Positions 37,585 to 44,924 of a stretch of DNA of 64,000 nucleotides are shown here, piece after piece. Every line of letters starts with the position of its first letter. Position 1 is the first letter of the stretch. Source of the stretch: Flavobacterium sp. LC2016-23 (GTDB lineage: Bacteria; Bacteroidota; Bacteroidia; Flavobacteriales; Flavobacteriaceae); NCBI RefSeq assembly GCF_009674775.1, contig NZ_WKKE01000015.1, positions 1-64,000 on the forward strand, written 5' to 3'. Position numbers and translations under genes: made by a program. The notes below the pieces were generated by a model that was not told the DNA's origin, did not search any database, and saw nothing but the letters and a program-made list of their open reading frames with translations.

Positions 37585-38106
37585 ATGGAAAAAGAAAAAA
37601 ATATTGGAGAAGTATTAGGTTTACAGCAACAAGATATGGCTATTTTTTTGCTCTTACCGCTAAGTAATTGGGCGATGTATGCAACGGGACAGCGTGGACT
37701 GCCAAAAGAGGCTCATGAAAAACTGGCCGAAATGCTTGCTTTTTTAAAAGAACAAGATGAAGATGGTGACGATACTTTTACTGCCGCAAAAGGACCGGGA
37801 TCCAGGGCAATGAAGTTCTGTGAGGATGAGCTGATCAGGAACCAAAAGAAGCAAAATACTATGGCAACGCAACTCGAAAAGTGTAAGGCAAAATATACAT
37901 CGGCTCGCAATGGTTTAAAACTTGCCGGTTTTCTAACAGGTAAAATGCAGGAAAAATGGCAGGAGGAGCAATTGCTAATCATTAAAAAACGAACAGAAAC
38001 CGCAATAGAAAAAAATAACCTGGAACTGCAGGCAGAATATGAATGTAAATTAAGGCTTCTGAAAGAACAGGAAGTATCATTGAAAAGAGAACTGTCAGGC
38101 AACTAA
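37585..38106 (+). CDS. HTH-like protein with coiled-coil tail (173 aa)
   Basis: Residues about 8-50 (LGLQQQDMAIFLLLPLSNWAMYATGQRGLPKEAHEKLAEML) align by eye with XRE helix-turn-helix domains of the form LGLTQEQLA..L.VSRS..S.YE.GQR.LP..A...L, although the first helix is unusually hydrophobic. The rest (about 80-173) is helical, rich in K, E and Q, and probably coiled coil. Start at ATG 37585; the GTG one codon before is less likely. The palindrome row just upstream is a natural autoregulatory operator. Cas1 lies divergently across it. Function unproved. Confidence 0.65.
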   Translation: MEKEKNIGEVLGLQQQDMAIFLLLPLSNWAMYATGQRGLPKEAHEKLAEMLAFLKEQDEDGDDTFTAAKGPGSRAMKFCEDELIRNQKKQNTMATQLEKCKAKYTSARNGLKLAGFLTGKMQEKWQEEQLLIIKKRTETAIEKNNLELQAEYECKLRLLKEQEVSLKRELSGN

Positions 38107-38231
38107 AAACAGTTTACAGTTTACAGCTCACAGTTTACATTTTACGACTCACATTTCACAACAGACGTTCTACAACTCACATTTTTTTATGTATCTCTTA
38201 ATTTTTTATTCATAATTATTATCTTTGAACT

Positions 38232-38624
38232 ATGAGCACAGCAACAAAACCAAATCACATAGGGCGAAAAATAAGCCGTATTCGTGAACTAAAAGACATG
38301 AAGCAGGAAGCATTGGCACAGGCTTTAGGAACCAATCAGCAGGCTGTTTCTATTATAGAAAACAGTGAGACGCTTGACGAAGAAAAGTTAATTGAAGTGG
38401 CAAAGGCTCTGGGTGTTACTGTAGAAGCAATTAAGAACTTTTCAGATGAAGGCGTGATTAATTATTTTAATAGTTTCAACGATAATAAAGGCAGCATATA
38501 CGCTGGCGGACAGCACTACTGTACCTTTAATCCTTTAGATAAAGTAATAGAACTTTACGAACGTTTGGTTCAGGCTGAAAAAGATAAAGTAGACTATTTA
38601 GAAAAGAATCAAAAGGACAAATAA
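38232..38624 (+). CDS. XRE-family transcriptional regulator (130 aa)
   Basis: N-terminal HTH (IGRKISRIRELKDMKQEALAQALGTNQQAVSIIENSE, residues about 9-50), a linker VINYFNSFNDNKGSIYAGGQHYCTFNPLDK, and a C-terminal helix (ELYERLVQAEKDKVDYLEKNQKDK). Paralog of the protein at 87-494, with the same FND and TFNP landmarks. The region between it and the previous gene (38107-38231) holds short direct repeats of the ACAGTTTAC kind. Target unknown; one intrinsic terminator follows. Confidence 0.88.
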   Translation: MSTATKPNHIGRKISRIRELKDMKQEALAQALGTNQQAVSIIENSETLDEEKLIEVAKALGVTVEAIKNFSDEGVINYFNSFNDNKGSIYAGGQHYCTFNPLDKVIELYERLVQAEKDKVDYLEKNQKDK

Positions 38625-38649
38625 CCTTTACAAAAAATATTACATTCGT

Positions 38650-38681
38650 AAAGAGACTTCCAAAAGAAGTCTCTTTTTTAT
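38650..38681 (+). terminator. Intrinsic terminator after the XRE gene
   Basis: Perfect stem AAAGAGACTTC/GAAGTCTCTTT (38650-38660, 38666-38676), 5-nt loop, followed by T residues. Confidence 0.85.
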
Positions 38682-38851
38682 TTTACGCTTTTGCAAGTGC
38701 TTTTAAAGCGGGAAGAACAAAGTTTTGTTTAGGGCATATTATTTTTATTTAAGTCGGGAATAATCACAATAAAAAGTTAAAAAAAAAGAGAAAAGCGATT
38801 AAACCTTTTTAAGCAAAAACAGTCTTATAGCATAATCTTAAAACATGAAAT

Positions 38852-39907
38852 ATGAAACCACCATTTCTACTTTTTCTTTTGTCTTTCGTTTTGTTAATTT
38901 CCTGTTCCAAAAGTGATTCGGATGAATCCGGTCAGGAAGCAGTCTATATAGATGATGATTTAGCAGGACCCATTTCCAGACCACAAACAGGCTATGGCGC
39001 TGACGGAACTTATGCTGTGGCAAAAATTAGTTTTCCAAGTCCTTTATACAGCGGAAAAAATGTAGAAATATTTTATCCAAAAGGAATTACCGCTCCTAAA
39101 CCAACAATCTTTTACTCGCATCCGTACGGGGGTGAAGAAAGTGCGTACAATATTGGGCTTTATGAATTTATTGCTAAAAAAGGATATGTAGTGGTTTTTG
39201 CCCCTTATCCGACAACAGGAGTAACAGTCGACGAAAGATATGATACTTTATGGCAGAGTTTTAAGAAAGCAGTTACGGATTATCCGACTATAATTGATAC
39301 TAAAAAAGTGGGTTTCATGGGACATTCTTTTGGGGGAGGAGCTTCTTTTGCCCTGGCACACAAAGGATTTATCGATGAAGGCTGGGGAGAAAACGGGCGT
39401 TTTATTTTTGCGATGGCACAATGGTATTCGTACCAGATTTCACAAGCTGAATTACAAAGTTTTCCGGCAAATACAAAACTAATCACCCAGGTATATGATG
39501 ATGATGTGACTAATGATCACAGACTGGCCATTGATATTTTTAAAAATATTAATATTTCAAATACTGAAAAAGATTTCATTTTAATAAAAAAATCAGTTTT
39601 GCCAACTTTCACGTATACAGCCGAACATGATTTGCCCAACACGCAAAGTTCCTATGATGCTTATGATTATTATGGTATTTACAGATTACTGGACGCCATG
39701 ATAGATTATAGTTTTAATGGAAATGCAGCCGGCAAAAATGTTGCTCTTGGAAATGGTTCAGCAGAACAGGTAACGATGCCGTCTTATAAAGGAAAGGCAT
39801 TAACGCCATTAGAAGTCACAGATAACCCTGTGCCGCTGTATCCGCAAACCAAATATACTTTTAAATGTGGAGCATCAAATAATCCGAGAATTGCAAATTG
39901 CAATTAA
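38852..39907 (+). CDS. Alpha/beta-hydrolase lipoprotein, dienelactone-hydrolase/chlorophyllase-like
   Basis: 351 aa with lipoprotein Cys18 (FVLLISCSKSDSD). Hydrolase core: FYSHPYGGEESAYN (oxyanion loop), nucleophile S159 in FMGHSFGGGAS, and a late acidic residue and His (TYTAEHDLPN). The layout (short N-terminal strand pair, GHSFGG nucleophile, DTKKVGFMGHS before it) is that of platelet-activating-factor-acetylhydrolase or dienelactone-hydrolase-like esterases. Substrate unknown. Single gene with a hairpin after the stop. Confidence 0.85.
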   Translation: MKPPFLLFLLSFVLLISCSKSDSDESGQEAVYIDDDLAGPISRPQTGYGADGTYAVAKISFPSPLYSGKNVEIFYPKGITAPKPTIFYSHPYGGEESAYNIGLYEFIAKKGYVVVFAPYPTTGVTVDERYDTLWQSFKKAVTDYPTIIDTKKVGFMGHSFGGGASFALAHKGFIDEGWGENGRFIFAMAQWYSYQISQAELQSFPANTKLITQVYDDDVTNDHRLAIDIFKNINISNTEKDFILIKKSVLPTFTYTAEHDLPNTQSSYDAYDYYGIYRLLDAMIDYSFNGNAAGKNVALGNGSAEQVTMPSYKGKALTPLEVTDNPVPLYPQTKYTFKCGASNNPRIANCN

Positions 39908-40266
39908 TTTGTAATTCCACTGGCCGTTTTTTAATAGCCAGTGGAAATTGCATACTGCCTCAAAAAAATATTTAGGCCTTGCAGACACCGTCTGTAAAAG
40001 TATAGATGCGCATCAGGAGCTGTTGTTGGAGAGGTTCTTTTCTCTTGTTGAGGAACCACTTTAAAAGCTGACGGTTAAAGGAAAACCAATGGAATTTTCT
40101 TCTGCTATTGCCATTATTGCACCTGACGCAATATTCACAATGCCGGATTAGTTTTAATTAATACACAAAAGCACTATGTTTTTGGGTTAAATCTTGTATT
40201 TATTGAGTTAACAGGGTTCGTTGAAATAGGGTACATTGGTACTAAAAATTAAAATAACGCCAATTT
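39908..40266. other. Intergenic region with a hairpin
   Basis: A hairpin AATTCCACTGGC/GCCAGTGGAAATT (39913-39924, 39937-39949) lies just after the esterase stop but lacks a T-run on plus. The remainder shows no gene; the last 80 bp before pldA are AT-rich promoter-like sequence. Confidence 0.5.
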
Positions 40267-41100
40267 ATGCCCAAAAGAATGTATTTGAAATACCTATTAA
40301 TTTGCTTCTCTTTATTTTCAATCACTGTAAATTCACAACTATTAGAACCTAAAAAAAATTTCCGGGCTGCCGATTCGCTATTAAAAGAACCTAGTTTTTC
40401 TGTTCACAAAGACAATTATTTTTTGACGGGAGTACCTGTCAATACGGATATTACCCGCGACAATGCCGACGTAAAATACCAGGTCAGTTTTAAGTTGCGA
40501 TTGAATTCAAAACCTTTATGGGGCGGTTTTTTTCCCTATCTGATGTACACCCAAAAAGCCTTTTGGGATATTTACGCCAGCTCAAAACCCTTTTCAGAAA
40601 TTAATTTTAATCCCGGAGTAGCCCTGGTCCGCCCCTTTTATTTAAAAGGCGGAAGGCTTACCTATGGATCTGTAGCATTTGAACACGAATCAAACGGCAG
40701 GGATTCCATTTATTCCAGAACCTGGAACATGCTTGCCTTTTCACTGAAATCGCAAATTTCGCCACGATGGATTGTCGGACTAAGAGGATGGATTCCGATT
40801 GTTGATAAGGAAGATAATCCCGGACTTACCAAATATGTGGGTTATGGCGAAGCGAGTGCCACTTATCAGATACAGCCTGGGCGCTGGAGTGCCGATATTC
40901 TTTTCAGAAAAGGGAGTGGTCTTATCAATTACGGATCCTTACAGACACAGGTAAACTGGAGGCCTTATAAAAGCGAGAATTATTATCTCACGTTGCAGTG
41001 GTTTGTGGGCTACACAGAAAGTTTAATAGATTATCAGGAACATAAAAGCATGGTACGTCTGGGATTTACGATTAAACCTGAAAATATGGGAATTTTTTAA
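40267..41100 (+). CDS. pldA: Outer membrane phospholipase A (OMPLA family)
   Basis: Calcium-dependent phospholipase of the outer membrane, 277 aa. Signal peptide about 1-23 (FSITVNSQ). The active-site motif FEHESNGRDS with H140 and S142 matches the HxSNGR signature of Escherichia coli OMPLA (H142/S144). The following amphipathic strands (YQVSFKLRLN, RLTYGSVAFEH, RWSADILFRKG, YYLTLQWFVGY) form a small barrel ending in F. Role: turnover of misplaced phospholipids in the outer leaflet. Ends 30 bp before a bidirectional terminator. Confidence 0.9.
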   Translation: MPKRMYLKYLLICFSLFSITVNSQLLEPKKNFRAADSLLKEPSFSVHKDNYFLTGVPVNTDITRDNADVKYQVSFKLRLNSKPLWGGFFPYLMYTQKAFWDIYASSKPFSEINFNPGVALVRPFYLKGGRLTYGSVAFEHESNGRDSIYSRTWNMLAFSLKSQISPRWIVGLRGWIPIVDKEDNPGLTKYVGYGEASATYQIQPGRWSADILFRKGSGLINYGSLQTQVNWRPYKSENYYLTLQWFVGYTESLIDYQEHKSMVRLGFTIKPENMGIF

Positions 41101-41130
41101 GCTGCTTTAATTTTCAGCACATGATTTATA

Positions 41131-41160
41131 AAAAACCACTCAAAATTTTGAGTGGTTTTT
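41131..41160. terminator. Bidirectional intrinsic terminator
   Basis: A 30-bp perfect palindrome (core CCACTCAAAATTTTGAGTGG) flanked by A5 and T5. It serves pldA on plus and the small hypothetical pair on minus. Confidence 0.85.
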
Positions 41161-41174
41161 TATTTCTCCTCCCG

Positions 41175-41387
41175 TTACAGCTCATTAAGTTTACTAAAGC
41201 ATTCGTTATGAAACCTGATTCCTTCACTATACTGTTCCGGTGACATTCCATATAGTGGTTTTTTACTATCAATGGAAATCCCCTTCGCAATGAAGTATTC
41301 GGCACTGTTTTTCACTAAAGATAACTCTAATTGGTTTAATTCTGTTTTTACAGGAGAATTCGAGGTTTCTAAATTTTGGGTTGGCAT
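41175..41387 (-). CDS. Hypothetical small protein (70 aa)
   Basis: Not recognised. Polar N-terminus (MPTQNLETSNSPVKTELNQLEL), then NSAEYFIAKGISIDSKKPLYGMSPEQYSEGIRFHNECFSKLNEL, probably helical. It follows the 93-aa gene by 27 nt on the same strand and ends at the bidirectional terminator, which supports it as real. Likely the second gene of a two-gene module opposite a divergent HTH protein. Confidence 0.6.
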   Translation of the reverse strand: MPTQNLETSNSPVKTELNQLELSLVKNSAEYFIAKGISIDSKKPLYGMSPEQYSEGIRFHNECFSKLNEL

Positions 41388-41414
41388 ATTCGGTTATTTA
41401 GTTAGCGCAAACGC

Positions 41415-41696
41415 TCAGTCATCTTTTTGTGAGGTCAGAAGTTTTATTTTTTCAACAGCTATTTTATTTTCGTTGGCTACCTCGACTAACGCAAGCAGAA
41501 TATCGTTCCTGAAAATTATTTTATTTCTTACATTTCTAATAATGGTTTTGGTTGGCGGTTTCTGTCCATTTCGGGTTAAATACCGAATAGTGGGTTCAAC
41601 ATAGGTATACGGCAAATGCTCATCTATGAAATTATAGGCTTGTTCATTGTGCGAATACATTTCATCATCCTTATTATTTTTTACTAATTTTGACAT
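41415..41696 (-). CDS. Hypothetical small protein (93 aa)
   Basis: Not recognised. Basic and polar, with a conserved-looking middle (LPYTYVEPTIRYLTRNGQKPPTKTIIRNVRNKIIFRNDILLALVEVANE), which resembles a small winged-helix or DNA-contact protein but I cannot assign it. Divergent from the HTH gene at 41822 across a 125-bp AT-rich gap that must hold both promoters. Confidence 0.62.
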   Translation of the reverse strand: MSKLVKNNKDDEMYSHNEQAYNFIDEHLPYTYVEPTIRYLTRNGQKPPTKTIIRNVRNKIIFRNDILLALVEVANENKIAVEKIKLLTSQKDD

Positions 41697-41821
41697 ATAT
41701 TTGATATTTATTACTTAATCTTGCATTAGAATGTAAATGTAAGAAAAATAATATACAAAACATACGTTTTCTTAAAAAAAATGTACGAATTGTTTTATTT
41801 AATACTAAATAGGTAGAAAAG

Positions 41822-42142
41822 ATGTATAATGAAAAATTGGCAAGATTCTTTAAAGCGAAAGGTCTTAAGCAAAAAGAGGTAGGATTGATTATGGGTTTTA
41901 GTGAAGCTATGGTTGGAAGATATCTAAACAGAACTGCTAAGATGAGCCCTGAATTTTTAATGAGTTTAAGCAGGAATTTTCCGGAAGTAGATCTGAATGA
42001 TCTTTTTGCTAGTGAAAATGAAGATCCTAATGCAATTCATGAACCGAAGGAAAAATATCAGACTACGGTTCTGACGGATATAGGAGAAATTGAAGTACGA
42101 CTTAAAATGATAAAAGAAAAACTATCCAAAAAGAAAGACTAA
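41822..42142 (+). CDS. Small HTH (XRE-like) regulator (106 aa)
   Basis: N-terminal HTH: EKLARFFKAKGLKQKEVGLIMGFSEAMVGRYLNRTAKMSPEFLMSLSRNFPEVDLNDLF (residues 4-60), the XRE pattern with recognition helix SEAMVGRYL. A short acidic and then basic tail with a coiled coil (EIEVRLKMIKEKLSKKKD). The divergent small genes at 41175-41696 make a phage-repressor-like arrangement. It ends at an intrinsic terminator. Confidence 0.83.
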   Translation: MYNEKLARFFKAKGLKQKEVGLIMGFSEAMVGRYLNRTAKMSPEFLMSLSRNFPEVDLNDLFASENEDPNAIHEPKEKYQTTVLTDIGEIEVRLKMIKEKLSKKKD

Positions 42143-42150
42143 AAATAAAA

Positions 42151-42185
42151 AATCCTGCTGACATTTTGTTTTGCAGGTTTTTTTA
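42151..42185 (+). terminator. Intrinsic terminator after the small HTH gene
   Basis: Stem CCTGC/GCAGG with flanking A-T pairs and a T7 run at about 42178-42184. Confidence 0.7.
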
Positions 42186-42210
42186 TTAAAAATTATATTG
42201 GAGGATTCGC

Positions 42211-42696
42211 TTATGTTGATTTTTTAATTGTGTATAGTAGTTTTTTATTATGATGATCAACTGTGATAAGCGGATATTCACTTTCTCCTTCACCCGTAAG
42301 AATGATTTCCTTTTTTAGAATTTGACTCATAGTAGTCATGAATTGAATAATGGCTTCTAAGTCACTATTTGAGTTTATTTCGTTGGGATCAATATCAAAT
42401 TCTATTTCTTCATCAGAAAAAAAATGAAGGTTTATCATGATCTTATCGATGAAAATGGATGCTGATTTTGTTTCCATCCCTGCAGTTTGATCACTAAAAT
42501 ATTGAAGAACGTACTCTTTGTCTATTTTATTTATAATTTTATTCTCGTCATAACTACCAAATTTTACAACATAATTTTGATTGAGATGATCTATTAAAAC
42601 AATCCAGTCTTCAATTCTTATATTTTTAATATAAATATCTCTTAATGAGCCTTCAGGTTCAAAAATCCAACGAACGTCGCTCCAGTTTAAATTCAT
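42211..42696 (-). CDS. Hypothetical protein (161 aa)
   Basis: Not recognised. Cytoplasmic, acidic, mixed alpha/beta (MNLNWSDVRWIFEPEGSLRDIYIKNIRIEDW, IFIDKIMINLHFFSDEEIEFDIDPNEI). The size and acidic nature resemble orphan immunity-type proteins, but there is no toxin gene beside it. Its ATG overlaps the stop of the upstream membrane-protein gene (ATGA), so the two are translationally coupled. Confidence 0.65.
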   Translation of the reverse strand: MNLNWSDVRWIFEPEGSLRDIYIKNIRIEDWIVLIDHLNQNYVVKFGSYDENKIINKIDKEYVLQYFSDQTAGMETKSASIFIDKIMINLHFFSDEEIEFDIDPNEINSNSDLEAIIQFMTTMSQILKKEIILTGEGESEYPLITVDHHNKKLLYTIKKST

Positions 42697-43373
42697 TTCT
42701 TAGTTTTTACTCCTTTTATCAATAACCATCCCACCATGGCAAATTCAGCGGTTGCAGAGGTTAGTCCGACTAAGATACCGGTTTTGGAATGATATTCGGG
42801 AAATAAAATAAAAGTGGCGGTATCAATCAGATAAGACACACCACCAAGGATTAAAAGTATTCCCAGGATTTTTGGGATAAAATTAGACCGATATGCTAAT
42901 TGTCCAAATGGAATAAGCCACAGTCCCCAGAAAATGCCAATAATAACGTTTCCGTTTCCATACATTTTCAGGCTTAACATAGCCAGTGCATTTTGCTGAG
43001 TAGAAGTAAAACCGTTCATGAAATTCTCTTTCAGGATGAGCAGGATGTAATATTCATTAAAAATAATAAAGAATGCAATTGGCACACCGACAATGACTAA
43101 AGCGACCAGAGTACGGGCTAAATGGGCATTGACATTTTTAAATAAATTGTATAATGTTAAAGCCAGAAATACAAATACGGTCTGACAAACTAAATTGCTT
43201 AAGATCCCAAACCGAAACAATAATTCGTGGTCCAGAATATTTTTTGCGGTCAGATTAATATCATCGCTCACAAATAATTGTGTCGGAACATACATAATTC
43301 CAAAGGCACCGGTAATTGCAATGATTAAATACAATATACCTGCGATTCTTGCTGTCTTCTTTTCTGAACTCAT
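42693..43373 (-). CDS. DUF4386 family membrane protein
   Basis: Integral membrane protein of 226 aa with about six helices (IAGILYLIIAITGAFGIMYV, LSNLVCQTVFVFLALTLYNLF, LVALVIVGVPIAFFIIFNEYY, NVIIGIFWGLWLIPFGQLAY, ILGILLILGGVSYLIDTATF, GLTSATAEFAMVGWLLIKG). The pattern AGILYLIIAITG...YVPTQLFV and GLWLIPFG is that of DUF4386 proteins of unknown role. First gene of a two-gene unit with the 161-aa gene. Confidence 0.85.
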   Translation of the reverse strand: MSSEKKTARIAGILYLIIAITGAFGIMYVPTQLFVSDDINLTAKNILDHELLFRFGILSNLVCQTVFVFLALTLYNLFKNVNAHLARTLVALVIVGVPIAFFIIFNEYYILLILKENFMNGFTSTQQNALAMLSLKMYGNGNVIIGIFWGLWLIPFGQLAYRSNFIPKILGILLILGGVSYLIDTATFILFPEYHSKTGILVGLTSATAEFAMVGWLLIKGVKTKK

Positions 43374-43705
43374 AGTTGCTGTAAATTATTAATTGTAAGA
43401 CGGTTATCGGCTGTTTTTGTTACAGTTAAATTTAGTGCCGGATGATTTTACCGAAATTGGTACTAAAAATAAAACCGCTGTTCCAGCCCCGATAGCAGCG
43501 GCATCCTTTTGCTTTTTTCTTTAAAAAGTAAAAGATACAGCGGATAGCGGGACTACAGGTCTTCTGAAAATGAATTTTTTGCTGCAATACAATAATAATC
43601 CGCAACGCCCTTTTTGTTTTACTATTTGCGTTTCAATTCACTTTCGATTAATTTCATTAAATTCGTAACTACTTTTTTGATTACTTACTTTACAAGAGAA
43701 ATTTC
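43374..43705. other. Intergenic region with a structured repeat
   Basis: Divergent region between the DUF4386 gene and the dipeptidase gene. It contains the hairpin element at 43486-43552 and AT-rich sequence before the dipeptidase start. Confidence 0.6.
43486..43552. repeat. Structured intergenic hairpin element
   Basis: Left arm GCCCCGATAGCAGCGGCATC and right arm AAAAGATACAGCGGATAGCG followed by GGAC pair imperfectly around a T/A-rich loop. Sequences of this type (CCCGATAGCAGCGGCATCCTTTT ... AGCGGATAGCGGG pattern) recur in Flavobacterium intergenic DNA in my recollection; I cannot confirm this here. Not coding. Confidence 0.6.
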
Positions 43706-44353
43706 ATGAATTCAGATATAAAAAAAATATTTTTTGCCGGCATTTTTTTAGTGGCTTTTGCCGCAAATGCCCAAAATGAAACATATACTCGTGATTCTGT
43801 GGTTGCCGATACCACTTTTGTCAACCTGAAAGACTACAGTACTGATTTTGTCTACGATATGAAGTACGCTACAGCAGATAATTTTCTGAAAGCGAAAGTT
43901 TATGATTGTGCCGAATGTATGCTGCGCTATAAAACGGTTAAAGCATTGATAGCTGCTAACAGGGAATTTATGAAAAATGGCTGCAAAATAAAGCTTTTTG
44001 ATTGTTACAGGCCTTTGTCTATTCAGGAGAAAATGTGGGAGATTGTTCCGAATCCGGAGTATGTGGCAGATCCTAAAAAAGGCTCCATCCATAATAGAGG
44101 AGGAGCCGTAGATATTTCGTTGGTAAATGCTGAAGGAACAGAACTGGAAATGGGAACCACTTTTGATTTTTTCGGGGTTGAGGCCAGCCATAATTTTAAA
44201 AAACTTCCGGTACCGGTAAGGGCCAACCGAAAATACCTTAAAAGTGTAATGCTGCAAAATGGCTTTAATTCCTTTGATTCGGAATGGTGGCATTATAATC
44301 TAAAAACAGGTCTCAAAGATCCTGTTTCGAATCAAAAATGGAAATGCGAGTAA
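43706..44353 (+). CDS. ddpX: D-alanyl-D-alanine dipeptidase (VanX/DdpX family, M15D)
   Basis: Zinc dipeptidase of 215 aa that splits D-Ala-D-Ala in the periplasm. Signal peptide 1-22 (LVAFAANAQN). Zinc ligands H129 and D136 in SIHNRGGAVDIS and H196 in EWWHY with catalytic E193, plus the Arg of FDCYRPLS, all match the VanX family. In non-resistant bacteria such enzymes recycle cell-wall dipeptide; no vanA/H neighbours are present, so this is not a vancomycin-resistance cluster. Confidence 0.92.
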   Translation: MNSDIKKIFFAGIFLVAFAANAQNETYTRDSVVADTTFVNLKDYSTDFVYDMKYATADNFLKAKVYDCAECMLRYKTVKALIAANREFMKNGCKIKLFDCYRPLSIQEKMWEIVPNPEYVADPKKGSIHNRGGAVDISLVNAEGTELEMGTTFDFFGVEASHNFKKLPVPVRANRKYLKSVMLQNGFNSFDSEWWHYNLKTGLKDPVSNQKWKCE

Positions 44354-44355
44354 AA

Positions 44356-44922
44356 TTATTCAACGCATCTTATGTTTTCCATGAAATACGTATTCGGATG
44401 CGATACTTTACCGTTTAGCTCAGAGGTCAATTCCCTTTTTACAATATAATCTTCTGTATCTGTGAGGTACTTAATTCGCATAATCGAGATGGGAGATTTT
44501 TTAAGCTCTTCGTAATTGTCTTTCATAAACATAAAAATCCCTGTATTGACACGGTTGCTAAAACCTTTTTCATCCTGAATAAGCGTACCGCAGGTTTCCT
44601 GGTTGATGTGCATTAGCGTCACTATTTTTCCATTTTCCAGCTGAAGGAATATTTTTGAATTTTTGTCAAAACAATTTGCTTTTATAAAATCTTTGCTTTT
44701 CTGGATGAGCTGTAAATTTAGGGTAGGTAAGCCGTCTGTCTGTGCCAGTGAAAAGAAAACATAACTGAAGCTGCCTCCAAAATACTTTTCGCTCATCAGG
44801 TATTCATTTGTTATTTTATAAGTACCAATAGAGTCGTTTACGTTTACACTATATTCACATGGTTTTTGGGCAAATGCAGTCAGGGTTAAAAGAAAAAAAG
44901 TTAAAGTAATTAGTGGTTTCAT
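44356..44922 (-). CDS. Hypothetical secreted protein (188 aa)
   Basis: Not recognised. Signal peptide (MKPLITLTFFLLTLTAFAQKPC), then a beta-rich domain (YSVNVNDSIGTYKITNEYLMSEKYFGGSFSYVFFSLAQTDGLPTLNLQL...). The ATG at 44922 is chosen because it starts at the signal and does not overlap the upstream gene; a TTG at 44943 would. It lies 2 nt after the methyltransferase stop on the same strand and may be co-transcribed. Probably periplasmic. Confidence 0.7.
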   Translation of the reverse strand: MKPLITLTFFLLTLTAFAQKPCEYSVNVNDSIGTYKITNEYLMSEKYFGGSFSYVFFSLAQTDGLPTLNLQLIQKSKDFIKANCFDKNSKIFLQLENGKIVTLMHINQETCGTLIQDEKGFSNRVNTGIFMFMKDNYEELKKSPISIMRIKYLTDTEDYIVKRELTSELNGKVSHPNTYFMENIRCVE

Positions 44923-44924
44923 TT

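Noticed and set aside
37582-38106. GTG at 37582 as start of the HTH-like gene
   Set aside because: The next codon is ATG and gives the same protein less one residue.
38107-38231. Repeated ACAGTTTAC-type words
   Set aside because: Short degenerate direct repeats with no fixed period or partner; noted only as low-complexity spacer.
43706-44353. Vancomycin-resistance gene vanX
   Set aside because: The family matches, but there are no vanH, vanA or vanRS neighbours and it has a signal peptide; a housekeeping dipeptidase is more likely.
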